The notes under the pieces: model-generated
Databases searched by the model: none
The model's input: only the letters and a program-made list of their open reading frames with translations
Told to the model about the DNA's origin: nothing
Position numbers and translations under genes: made by a program
NCBI GenBank assembly: GCA_913062595.1
Contig: CAJXWT010000009.1
Coordinates: 1-43,416 of the forward strand
Length of the DNA stretch: 43,416 nt
From: an uncultured Fidelibacterota bacterium
GTDB lineage: Bacteria > Fidelibacterota > Marinisomatia > Marinisomatales > TCS55
Reading direction: 5' to 3'
Shown here: in pieces, positions 8,603 to 17,137 of the stretch
Layout of the letters: every line of letters begins with the position of its first letter
How positions within the stretch are numbered: the stretch's first letter is position 1

Positions 8603-11596
8603 TCATATACCACTAGTTTCCTGTTCATTCATTGGATCTAGCTCAGGGACTTTCGGTTTAAGGATGACACCGTTACCTGTTTGCCCATCGATCTTAATAC
8701 GAAGCGGATATTCCAACTCATAACAGGTAGTATACGTTTTTTCTTCTTTAATTATTTGTTCATATAACCAGCTAAAATCAAATACATCAGTATTTGAATT
8801 ATGATCCACAGTGAAATAACCCAGTCGCATACTGGTAACATTTTGAAAGAAATGACTACCAAAAGATGGATCAATTGGAAAATCATTTATTCCTATCTCA
8901 ACTATTGCGCTGGCACCGTTTATCTGTTCCCAATTTACTGGAACTCCCAGCCAGGGATCTGCTGAGCCCCAGCGACCAGGCCCTACAAGTATATAAGGGT
9001 GTTGTTTAATCATTGTTTGGTTGATTGCATGTATTTCTTTGGCGATATCCTTGGTCATTGCCGGTTTGAATCGCTTAGGGTCTACGAAAACGATATGACT
9101 CACATCATCAATAAATCCATCACCTAATGTGACTTTGCTGGTGCATAGAACTTCATCCAGCGATTCTTCTTCCATAGTTATAATTTCTCTCGATCCTCCC
9201 ATAACCATGGGCTTGATTTGTAGCAATGCAAATTCAGGGTTCTTTTTTAGATTATCAAATAAGTTGACGGCGTATTCGATTTCAACTTCACACCCCAAGG
9301 CTTCTTTTCCCATTATTATAAGGTCGTTTAAGATATCTACTAGTGGGAATGTGACCCATTTTAATATTGGTGCAAATGTTATCACCCTGGTTCCATCATA
9401 AGATAAGGAGTCTCTTATAACATTGTCTTCGCTTGATATAATGCTACCAGACCACTTTAGCGAACCATCCTGTTCGGCAATTTCTAGGTTATATGATGAT
9501 AAGTTTTTCTCTTCCCCATTCAATAGTGGATGGGCTTTTGGATTAAGATTCATTGCGTAGAAGGCATTTTGAGAGTTTTCCAATGTCGCCTTAATCGAGT
9601 AATACTGGGGCAATATACCGGGGTATTTTGGTGAGAATCGCAGGGATTTTTCACCATTGGCAATGGTTCTTCCCAATCCAAGTGCTAAATGAGCCACACC
9701 TTCATCGCGCTGCAGGTATGACACTGGGTAAAAATTAAAGCTTTGCGCAGTCCCACTAAAGGTTGGGTAGTATCTGTCATTATAATTCTGACCAACCATC
9801 TCCATTAGTATCACCGCCATTTTTTCTTGTTCAATACGATGCACGGATCCACCTATAAGGGATTTAGGGCCTTGAAAAAACGTGGAAGCATATACGAGCT
9901 TTATAGCAGTGATAATATCAGACAAACGGTCATTCAATTTCTTGCTATTATTCGGCAGCATATAGGTGGCATACATCCCTGAAAGTGGTTGGTACTGGCT
10001 ATCCTCTAGTAGACTCGATGATCGTACCGCCAAGGGATACTTCACTGATTTAACAAATACTTTAAGTGAGTTTCTTAAATCACTACTAAAATTTGAATTA
10101 AGAAATAATTTTGATATTTCTTTGTTTGTTTTTTTTGACAGTGCATCCGTCCATAGATTATTTTCCTTCATGAATTCGTCAAAAGAATTGGTACCGACTA
10201 CGGCAGCATGAGGAATATTAATATCTATTCCATCATAACGATCTCGGAAGTCCGATGAACGAATCATTTTTTGAGCGAAAGCTAGTCCGCGGGCTTTTCC
10301 ACCTAAAGATCCACCTGATATCTGGGTAAAACGCTTCGTATGATCAAATGTATCTCGTTGAATTTCTACAACCTGTCTTGCTTCGCGATTTTTAATTGTA
10401 TTTTCGATCAGATCAACTAAATAGGCCCGATGAACATCTGAGTTTTTAAAATCAGCATGATTCAGAGGCCGCACCTGAGAGGCAAGTCCCAAATATCCGT
10501 GTGCAGCCAACCAATTAGAAAAGTGATTGCTATTTGCATGGTAGAGGAGTGATTCTTCTGGGACAGTTTGGATCGCCTTAATGAGTGCAGGCAAATCAGA
10601 GACTTTGATCAGTTCCTTTCCTTTGGGTGTGCGGAATATGAGATCTCCAAAGCCAAAATTTCTGACTATGAATTCACTGAGTTCTATTAACAAAGTCGGA
10701 GAATCCTTATACAGGAAATGAGCTTGAACCTCTTCAGCTAGTTCAGCATTTTTACTATATTTTGATTGCAGTATAATTGGTATGCTTGGATCAATTGATC
10801 TTGCCCATCGTGCAAATTTTACACCAGCGTTTTTATCTAGTTTGCCGTCTTTTGGGAAACGGATATCAGAAATTATGCCAAGTGTACTCAACCTGAAGCG
10901 CTTAAAATAGCGTTCAGCTTCCTCATATGAAGTAGCTAGAAGTATTTTTGGACGGCCGCGCATATATAATAATCTTTCGTGATCACTGGCACTTTTATCA
11001 ACCATTTCTTTTACCTGGTAGCTGATCTCCTTATAAATCATTGGCAGTATTAGGGAGTAATACCGTGGTGAATCCTCTATTAGAATAATACAGCGTACAT
11101 CTGCTTTTTTGATATCTCTGCGAATATTCATAGCGTCTTCAAACATTTTCACTATTGCTAATAATACATTGGCATTCCCTGACCATATGAATACACGATC
11201 TATAGCGGATTTTTCAAAATCTTCTGGTAATTGCTTTATCTCTGATTCATCAAAGGCTAACAGAATAACCGGTTTTTTTGGATAAATTTCTTTAATCTTC
11301 GAACAGAATAGTACGGGATCCATATCTGCAATGCGCATCATCACAATTATCAAATCAAAGTCTTGGCGGGATAGCATTGTAAGTGCATCCTCAGCAGTAG
11401 AAGCTTGCCAGACTCGTGGCGCATTACTAAAATTCATCCCCATGTATTCATGCAATATCTGTTCAGTCAATCGACCATCCTCTTCAAGGACGAAAGAATC
11501 ATAGGGACTAGCTACAAGGAGGATCTCATGAATATGATGGAACATCAAATCCTGTAATGTCAGTTTGTCTGCTAGTGTGAATTGTACAGATTTCAT
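8603..11596 (-). CDS. Two receiver-like domains fused to PEP synthase/PPDK nucleotide-binding domain
   Basis: The 997-residue protein begins with a degenerate receiver-like domain (about 24-155), in which the expected phospho-acceptor position in FDLIIVMMRI is not Asp. A second receiver (about 168-310) keeps the acidic pair E174-D175, Asp244 in IISDIRFP and Lys297, so it can probably be phosphorylated. From about 428 it has a PPDK/PEP-synthase ATP-grasp: GGSLGGKARGLAFA and LAVRSSSLLEDSQYQPLSGMY (about 523-541). The His-bearing swivel domain and the PEP-binding TIM barrel are absent, so a complete PEP synthase reaction is not possible alone. The ATP-dependent target is unknown. Confidence 0.85.
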   Translation of the reverse strand: MKSVQFTLADKLTLQDLMFHHIHEILLVASPYDSFVLEEDGRLTEQILHEYMGMNFSNAPRVWQASTAEDALTMLSRQDFDLIIVMMRIADMDPVLFCSKIKEIYPKKPVILLAFDESEIKQLPEDFEKSAIDRVFIWSGNANVLLAIVKMFEDAMNIRRDIKKADVRCIILIEDSPRYYSLILPMIYKEISYQVKEMVDKSASDHERLLYMRGRPKILLATSYEEAERYFKRFRLSTLGIISDIRFPKDGKLDKNAGVKFARWARSIDPSIPIILQSKYSKNAELAEEVQAHFLYKDSPTLLIELSEFIVRNFGFGDLIFRTPKGKELIKVSDLPALIKAIQTVPEESLLYHANSNHFSNWLAAHGYLGLASQVRPLNHADFKNSDVHRAYLVDLIENTIKNREARQVVEIQRDTFDHTKRFTQISGGSLGGKARGLAFAQKMIRSSDFRDRYDGIDINIPHAAVVGTNSFDEFMKENNLWTDALSKKTNKEISKLFLNSNFSSDLRNSLKVFVKSVKYPLAVRSSSLLEDSQYQPLSGMYATYMLPNNSKKLNDRLSDIITAIKLVYASTFFQGPKSLIGGSVHRIEQEKMAVILMEMVGQNYNDRYYPTFSGTAQSFNFYPVSYLQRDEGVAHLALGLGRTIANGEKSLRFSPKYPGILPQYYSIKATLENSQNAFYAMNLNPKAHPLLNGEEKNLSSYNLEIAEQDGSLKWSGSIISSEDNVIRDSLSYDGTRVITFAPILKWVTFPLVDILNDLIIMGKEALGCEVEIEYAVNLFDNLKKNPEFALLQIKPMVMGGSREIITMEEESLDEVLCTSKVTLGDGFIDDVSHIVFVDPKRFKPAMTKDIAKEIHAINQTMIKQHPYILVGPGRWGSADPWLGVPVNWEQINGASAIVEIGINDFPIDPSFGSHFFQNVTSMRLGYFTVDHNSNTDVFDFSWLYEQIIKEEKTYTTCYELEYPLRIKIDGQTGNGVILKPKVPELDPMNEQETSGI

Positions 11597-11653
11597 AAAG
11601 AAAACTTATAACCTATCAGTTATAGAGACACGAAAAAACAAGGTATCGCCGAG

Positions 11654-12355
11654 TTGATCTTCACACTTTTCAAATATATTAATGCCATTAAAAATCTGGT
11701 TTTGGACTTGGTTTATCCTAATACTTGTGTGGGATGTGCCAGGATACATGAGGACAATCGTACAAATATATCCAAATTTTGCAAGGATGGGATGAAACCT
11801 ACAAAGTTTGGCAACTGGGTCCTAAATGTTACCAACAAAAATTATCTGGATGATATGCGCTCAGCTTGGTTTTATAACGATTTTTTACAAAACTTAATTC
11901 ATTCCCTTAAATACAGTGAACGCGCTAATTTGGGTTTTGATCTGGGAGTCCTTTTGGGTGAGGAAATTCTTATAGATGAAATAGGTGACATTGATATGAT
12001 AATTCCCGTACCATTACATTGGTTAAAAAAAAGGGAAAGAGGTTATAATCAGGCATTTTGGCTGGCAAAAGGATTAGCATCTGTTTACGCAGCGCCTGTT
12101 GATACGAGTATAATTAAGCGTACACAATATACTGTTTCCCAAACGAAGCTGGGCAGTACAGAACGTATGGCAAATTTAGATGGTGCTTTTACCACTAATA
12201 AATCTCTGGAAAATCAGCACATATTATTAGTTGATGACGTGCTGACCATAGGGTCGACTATTTCAAACTGTGCAAAAGTATTAAGAGAAAATGGTGCAGC
12301 ACGGGTTTCAGGCATCACATGCGCAACCCCAAGGGAAAATTTTAGTAATGATTAG
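11654..12355 (+). CDS. comF: ComF-family phosphoribosyltransferase-like protein
   Basis: The 233-residue protein probably starts at TTG 11654; no ATG lies near the N-terminus. The N-terminal zinc ribbon is incomplete: CVGC is present, but the second pair reads CKDG, so the fourth Cys is Gly. The PRTase core follows with IIPVPLHWLKKRERGYNQA and the PRPP loop HILLVDDVLTIGSTI. ComF proteins are linked to DNA uptake and single-strand DNA handling in naturally competent bacteria. The end overlaps pgk by 8 bases, so the two are translated together. Confidence 0.87.
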   Translation: MIFTLFKYINAIKNLVLDLVYPNTCVGCARIHEDNRTNISKFCKDGMKPTKFGNWVLNVTNKNYLDDMRSAWFYNDFLQNLIHSLKYSERANLGFDLGVLLGEEILIDEIGDIDMIIPVPLHWLKKRERGYNQAFWLAKGLASVYAAPVDTSIIKRTQYTVSQTKLGSTERMANLDGAFTTNKSLENQHILLVDDVLTIGSTISNCAKVLRENGAARVSGITCATPRENFSND

Positions 12356-13535
12356 GGCGTTACATTCTTTCGATGTAAAACAAAAACGCGTACTGATGCG
12401 AGTAGATTTCAATGTTCCTATAGAGAATGACCGTGTTGTGGACTCATTTCGTATCCAATCTGTGATACCATCAATTAAGGAGTGTCTAGATTCTGGTTCA
12501 TCAATAGTACTCATGTCACATTTGGGACGGCCTAATGGTAAAATCGATGAAAAGTTCAGTCTTGTTCCTGTGGGGGAAGCACTTTCTGATATTTTAGAGA
12601 TACCCATTAAATTTTCTCATGATTGTATTAGTGAAGATGCAATTAATGTGACAATCGGGTTACATCCTGGAGAAGTACATCTGCTAGAAAACTTACGCTT
12701 TCACTCTGGAGAAACTGACAATGATCCTGAGTTTGCAGGAAAACTCGCCCGGCATGGGCAGATCTACATAAATGATGCCTTTGGAACAGCGCACCGATCC
12801 CATGCCTCCAATGTTGGTGTCACGGAACATTTCATACAAAAAGGTATGGGATATTTAATGGAAAAAGAGCTTCAGTTTTTACTAGAAAGGTTTAAGAAAC
12901 CAAAACCACCATTACTATTGATTCTGGGCGGGGCAAAAATATCAGGTAAATTACACCTTATTGATCGATTCCTGGATGATGCAGATACAATATTGATTGG
13001 TGGTGGTATGGCTTTCACTTTTCTTAAGGCACTTGGGGTGAAAGTTGGTCGATCAATAGTGGATAGTAAAATGGTTTCTACTGCGGAAGAAACTATAGCG
13101 CGAGCTCGCCGAAGGCGGGTAAAACTTGTTTTTCCAGTAGACTTTGTTATAGCCGAAGCGATTGAAAAACCGAAAGAAATGAAGACTGTAGCATTTGATT
13201 CTATTCCTGATAGTTATATGGGGCTTGATATTGGAACAGAAACTGTAAATATTTTCTCCGATTATATTTCACGTGCAGGAACAATTTTATGGAATGGCCC
13301 AATGGGTGTTTTCGAAAAGAAAGAGTTCGAAAACGGAACAAAAGCCATATCAAAGGCGGTTTCCTTGGCCTATGATAAAGGTATTGATACGATCGTGAGT
13401 GGAGGTGACAGTGCAGCTGCGGTAAAGAAATTTGGTGTGAATGAAAAGATGACTCATGTTTCTACAGGTGGTGGCGCATCTTTGGAACTATTAAGCAGGA
13501 AAACACTACCCGCATTGGAGGCATTAGGCAGGTGA
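12348..13535 (+). CDS. pgk: Phosphoglycerate kinase
   Basis: The 395-residue form starts at ATG 12348 (MIRALHSFDVKQKRVL), which gives the normal N-terminus; an upstream start would add 19 non-homologous residues from within comF. Family motifs are VLMRVDFNVPIE, SHLGRPNGK, LLENLRFHSGE, YINDAFGTAHRSHAS, LLILGGAKISGK, WNGPMGVFE and SGGDSAAAVKKFG. It transfers phosphate from 1,3-bisphosphoglycerate to ADP in cytosolic glycolysis. It overlaps comF upstream and tpiA downstream, so it lies in the middle of a coupled glycolytic operon. Confidence 0.97.
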   Translation: MIRALHSFDVKQKRVLMRVDFNVPIENDRVVDSFRIQSVIPSIKECLDSGSSIVLMSHLGRPNGKIDEKFSLVPVGEALSDILEIPIKFSHDCISEDAINVTIGLHPGEVHLLENLRFHSGETDNDPEFAGKLARHGQIYINDAFGTAHRSHASNVGVTEHFIQKGMGYLMEKELQFLLERFKKPKPPLLLILGGAKISGKLHLIDRFLDDADTILIGGGMAFTFLKALGVKVGRSIVDSKMVSTAEETIARARRRRVKLVFPVDFVIAEAIEKPKEMKTVAFDSIPDSYMGLDIGTETVNIFSDYISRAGTILWNGPMGVFEKKEFENGTKAISKAVSLAYDKGIDTIVSGGDSAAAVKKFGVNEKMTHVSTGGGASLELLSRKTLPALEALGR

Positions 13536-14308
13536 TGATAAAAAAACCCATAGTTGCCGCGAATTGGAAAATGTATAAAACTCCACAAGAGGGCGTTTCC
13601 TTCGTCAGTGAGATATGTAATTTGCTTTTGGATAAGGAAAAACCAACAATTATATTCTGCCCGTCTTTTACATCGCTCTTTTACATGAATGAAAATTTGT
13701 CCGATTCGGGTATCGAATTAGGCAGTCAAAATGTTTATTTTGAACCCGAAGGTGCCTTTACCGGTGAGACTTCAGTTGGTATGCTTAAGGCCTGTGGTGT
13801 TCGTTACGTAATTATTGGACATTCGGAGCGGCGGCATATCTTTAATGAGAACAATACTTCATTAAATAAAAAGCTGCATGTGGTTCTGGATAATGGTCTT
13901 GTACCAATTTTCTGCATTGGGGAGACATTTGATGATCGGAATGCAAGGTACACGAAAATGGTATTAAAAGAACAGTTAACCAAGGGCTTGGATGGTGTCA
14001 AAGGTCAATTAATTGATCGCATGGTTATTGCATATGAACCGGTTTGGGCAATTGGTACAGGAGTTAACGCAGAACCAAAGCAGGTTGAGGATACCCATTT
14101 ACAGATAAACGGATTACTGGCTGAACTATATGCTACTGAATTAGTAAAACAAATCCCGATTCTATATGGCGGATCTGTAAAACCTGAAAATGCGAAAGAA
14201 TTGATTGAAGTTGAAGGTGTAGACGGATTTTTAATTGGTGGAGCGAGTTTAAAATTGGAATTATTTTCTAAAATAATAGAAATCGTTAAAAATAATTATA
14301 AGGGGTAA
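13535..14308 (+). CDS. tpiA: Triosephosphate isomerase
   Basis: Starting at ATG 13535 the protein has 257 residues, a normal TIM length; a GTG at 13532 would add one Met. Motifs are VAANWKMYK (substrate Lys), VIIGHSERRHIFNE (electrophilic His), VIAYEPVWAIGTG (catalytic Glu) and YGGSVKPENAKEL with DGFLIGGASL (phosphate binding). It interconverts dihydroxyacetone phosphate and glyceraldehyde 3-phosphate. The start overlaps the pgk stop (TGATG), and secG begins at the base after its own stop. Confidence 0.97.
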   Translation: MIKKPIVAANWKMYKTPQEGVSFVSEICNLLLDKEKPTIIFCPSFTSLFYMNENLSDSGIELGSQNVYFEPEGAFTGETSVGMLKACGVRYVIIGHSERRHIFNENNTSLNKKLHVVLDNGLVPIFCIGETFDDRNARYTKMVLKEQLTKGLDGVKGQLIDRMVIAYEPVWAIGTGVNAEPKQVEDTHLQINGLLAELYATELVKQIPILYGGSVKPENAKELIEVEGVDGFLIGGASLKLELFSKIIEIVKNNYKG

Positions 14309-14638
14309 ATGATGACAGGAATACTCATAGGTATCCATACAATCATTAGCATTTTGTTAATAGCTGTAATATTAATGCAAGCAGGCCAAGGCGGTGGTTT
14401 AGCTGGTGGTTTAAGCAGCGGTATGGGCAGCTCTATTTTTGGTGGTCGTGCAGCGGCAACTGCATTGAGCAAAATTACAACCTGGTTCGCTATTGCATTT
14501 ATGACCGTTGGCATCTTAATTAGTCTGACTAGTGCTCCTGAAACCATTGATAGTGAATCCATTTTAAAGCGTGAAGCAGATCAACGTTTGCTAGATCTAT
14601 CAGTCCCTGATATCCAGCAGAACCTGGACATTGAATAA
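14309..14638 (+). CDS. secG: Preprotein translocase subunit SecG
   Basis: The 109-residue protein has two membrane segments (about 5-22 and 54-75) around the conserved cytoplasmic loop MQAGQGGGLAGGLSSGMGSSIFGGRAA (the loop is at about 24-50). This is the SecG signature. It is part of SecYEG and aids SecA-driven export. The acidic C-terminal tail (about 80-109) is a little longer than in many SecG proteins. It follows tpiA without a gap and is followed 8 bases later by tRNA-Leu. Confidence 0.93.
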   Translation: MMTGILIGIHTIISILLIAVILMQAGQGGGLAGGLSSGMGSSIFGGRAAATALSKITTWFAIAFMTVGILISLTSAPETIDSESILKREADQRLLDLSVPDIQQNLDIE

Positions 14639-14646
14639 AATCGATT

Positions 14647-14730
14647 GCCGAAGTGGTGGAACTGGTAGACACGCTGTCTTGAGGGGGCAGTGGGGGAAAC
14701 CCCGTGCGGGTTCGAGTCCCGCCTTCGGCA
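14647..14730 (+). tRNA. tRNA-Leu (anticodon GAG)
   Basis: The 84-base class II tRNA has acceptor GCCGAAG/CTTCGGC with discriminator A, anticodon stem CTGTC/GGCAG and loop TTGAGGG (anticodon GAG). A long variable arm and T arm GCGGG-TTCGAGT-CCCGC follow. No CCA is encoded. It lies 8 bases after secG and 15 bases before the next ATG, so it is probably cut from the same transcript. The secG-tRNA-Leu(GAG) order matches the well-known secG-leuU order of Escherichia coli. Confidence 0.96.
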
Positions 14731-14745
14731 CAATTGGAGGAAAGA

Positions 14746-16065
14746 ATGTTTAATAACTCACAACAGATATTTATAATTCTCGCAATATTTATGACCATTC
14801 TAGTTGGGCAGACACTTGATCAGGTTTTAGCGGATGGGAAGAATGAACTTACTAATGGTCAAATTGAGCGAGCTGAATCATTATTTACGCAAGCTCTGCA
14901 AATGGATCCTACTTTTGCCCCAGCGATGCTTGAATTAGCCAGACTTAATCTTCGTTTAGGTAAAATGCAAGAGACGCGGGACTTCTTAAAGCGAGCAATT
15001 GATGCCGACCCTGAAAATCAAGAATTCAGAGATGAGTTCGACCTTATAAATGTAATTAATACATTAATGAATGATGCCAGTCGATATATGGGCAATACTG
15101 ATTATTCTAATGCTTTCGAAAGCTATCGAATTGTCCTGGAAAAATTTCCCACATTTGCTGAGGCGGCCTATAGTATGGGTTTAGTAAAGTATCGGGAAAA
15201 AAGTCTTGATAAAGCAGTTCAGCATTTTAAAAAAGCACTAGAAATAAATCCATATCATGAAAAAGCTAGAACGGCAATAGATAATGTTGCGAAAAAATCT
15301 TTTAATGATGGAAATAGGGCCTACAAACGAGGTGACCTAGATGGAGCTTTAGAAGGCTATAATAAGGTGTTGGAATTCGATGAAAATTTTTACCAGGCTC
15401 ATTATCAAATCGGTGTAATAGAAGCGAAAATGGGTAACCGTGATGGAGCGATTGACCATTACCAACAAGCACTAGATATAAATCCGAATTTTTATAAAGG
15501 ATGGTATGCAATGGGACTTTCCAAGAAGTCTAATAGTGATAACGAAGGCGCTTTGGTAGCATTTAGAGCAGCTGTTGATGTGCACCCTGCCTATGATAAA
15601 GCTTTCGGTGCCATGGGTGAGATATACATCAGTGAGAAAAACTATGATCAGGCAATTGAGGTTCTAAATACTGCTGTTCAGGTTAATCCTAAGTATTCTA
15701 AGGGATATTCAACCCTCGGTGTAGTTTATAGTGAAATGGAAGATTGGGCTAATGCAGCAAATAACCTTGTACTAGCTACGACATTAAATGAAAAGGACGC
15801 AATGGCCTGGTATAGATTAGCTGCCGCTTATAATCAATTAGATGAGTGCGATCGCGCTGAAGAAGCAGCCCGAAACTCAACGGATCGCAAGCCATCTTTC
15901 GGTGGAGGATGGATTGAACTTGGTATAGCAACGTGGTGTGGAGGTAAAGGTAACAAAGTTGCGTCCATTAATGCATTGGATAAGGCGCGCAAAGATCGTA
16001 ACTGGAGGAAAATTGCTGAGTACGAAATGGATAGAATTATGAATCCTCAAAAATACCAGAACTAA
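14746..16065 (+). CDS. Secreted or periplasmic TPR-repeat protein
   Basis: The start is ATG 14746, preceded by a strong Shine-Dalgarno (GGAGG, 5 bases away), giving 439 residues. Residues 7-21 are a signal peptide or anchor ending in LVG before Gln. At least nine 34-residue TPR units follow, recognisable by repeats such as AEAAYSMGLVKYREKSLDKA, AHYQIGVIEAKMGNRDGAI and GYSTLGVVYSEMEDW. TPR arrays bind protein partners; no enzymatic domain is present. It probably supports envelope assembly, although the partner is unknown. The C-terminal 60 residues lack clear repeats. Confidence 0.88.
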   Translation: MFNNSQQIFIILAIFMTILVGQTLDQVLADGKNELTNGQIERAESLFTQALQMDPTFAPAMLELARLNLRLGKMQETRDFLKRAIDADPENQEFRDEFDLINVINTLMNDASRYMGNTDYSNAFESYRIVLEKFPTFAEAAYSMGLVKYREKSLDKAVQHFKKALEINPYHEKARTAIDNVAKKSFNDGNRAYKRGDLDGALEGYNKVLEFDENFYQAHYQIGVIEAKMGNRDGAIDHYQQALDINPNFYKGWYAMGLSKKSNSDNEGALVAFRAAVDVHPAYDKAFGAMGEIYISEKNYDQAIEVLNTAVQVNPKYSKGYSTLGVVYSEMEDWANAANNLVLATTLNEKDAMAWYRLAAAYNQLDECDRAEEAARNSTDRKPSFGGGWIELGIATWCGGKGNKVASINALDKARKDRNWRKIAEYEMDRIMNPQKYQN

Positions 16066-16095
16066 TATCAATCGAACTCTAGGACTAGTTTCCTA

Positions 16096-16779
16096 ATGAT
16101 AAAAGCGGTCATATTTGACCTAGATAATACTCTGCTTGATTTCATGAAAATGAAAGAATACGCAGTAAAAGCTGCTATTGCCGGTATGATTGAGGCTGGA
16201 CTTGATATTGATCCTGATAAATCATATGAGACCATAATCGGCATTTATGAAGAGGAAGGTTGGGAGAATCAACAGGTATTTAATGATTTTTTAAATAAAA
16301 CGATCGGTGAAGTAAATAATAAATATTTGGCAGCAGGTATAGTAGCCTATCGACGAGCCAGGGAAGCGAATCTGTTGTTGTATCCAAATGTAAATCATAC
16401 GCTTGTGGAACTAATAAAAAGAGGTATGAAACTTGCTGTTGTATCTGATGCGCCTAGCCGAGAAGCATGGATGCGAATTTATTACTTGAATCTACACCAT
16501 CATTTTGATGTGGTTCTCACTTTTGATGATACTAATGTTAGGAAGCCATCACCGATACCCTTTGAAATGGCTTTATCCCAGCTAAATATTGAGGCTGAAG
16601 AAGCTTTGATGGTTGGTGATTGGCCAGAAAGGGATGTCGTTGGAGCAAAAAAACTTGGTATCCGAACAATATTTGCTCGCTATGGTGATGCGTTTGGCAC
16701 AGTTGATTCAGGTGCCGACTGGGATATCAATGATGTCTACGAAATAGTAGGTATTGTAAACGAGCTCAATAGTGGCTGA
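16096..16779 (+). CDS. HAD-superfamily phosphatase (subfamily IA)
   Basis: The 227-residue HAD hydrolase has motif I DLDNTLLDF (nucleophile Asp and acid/base Asp), motif II VVSDAPS, motif III Lys in NVRKPSP and motif IV MVGDWPERDVVGA. A helical cap lies between motifs I and II. The range of substrates in this subfamily (phosphoglycolate, nucleotides, phosphosugars) is too wide to assign one. The last 8 bases overlap the acpS start, which shows a coupled operon. Confidence 0.88.
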   Translation: MIKAVIFDLDNTLLDFMKMKEYAVKAAIAGMIEAGLDIDPDKSYETIIGIYEEEGWENQQVFNDFLNKTIGEVNNKYLAAGIVAYRRAREANLLLYPNVNHTLVELIKRGMKLAVVSDAPSREAWMRIYYLNLHHHFDVVLTFDDTNVRKPSPIPFEMALSQLNIEAEEALMVGDWPERDVVGAKKLGIRTIFARYGDAFGTVDSGADWDINDVYEIVGIVNELNSG

Positions 16780-17137
16780 ATATTTTATCGGCACAGATAT
16801 TGTTTCAGTTGTACGTATTGAAAAAATTATCCAAAAACATCCCCAGCGGTTCATAGAACGTATTTATACGCCCATAGAAATTAAATATTGCGATTCAAAA
16901 GCTGCGCCGCCTATCCATTTTGCTGGCAGGTTTGCGGCCAAAGAGGCCATCAAAAAATCTTTATTATCTTCCGGTATTGTTTCAAATATTGATTTTGCAG
17001 CAATAGAAATAATTTCAAGTGAATCCGGCGCTCCTGAAGTGAAATTAAATCATCCGCAACTGGATCAAATTACTTGTATGGTTAGTATATCCCATACTAA
17101 TGACACAGCTATTGCGTTTGCTTTAGTAAGAGTATAA
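16772..17137 (+). CDS. acpS: Holo-[acyl-carrier-protein] synthase
   Basis: The 121-residue protein begins with GTG at 16772. It has the AcpS signatures FIGTDIVSVVRIEKI (metal-binding Asp) and HFAGRFAAKEAIKKSL (metal-binding Glu and substrate Lys), then MVSISHTNDTAIAFA near the end. It transfers 4'-phosphopantetheine from CoA to acyl carrier protein for fatty acid synthesis. It overlaps the HAD gene upstream, and its last base is the first base of the next start codon. Confidence 0.93.
   Translation: MAEYFIGTDIVSVVRIEKIIQKHPQRFIERIYTPIEIKYCDSKAAPPIHFAGRFAAKEAIKKSLLSSGIVSNIDFAAIEIISSESGAPEVKLNHPQLDQITCMVSISHTNDTAIAFALVRV

Noticed and set aside
11604-11626. Short inverted repeat ATAAC/GTTAT between the PPDK-receiver gene and comF
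   Set aside because: Five pairs only, in AT-rich DNA; not above chance.
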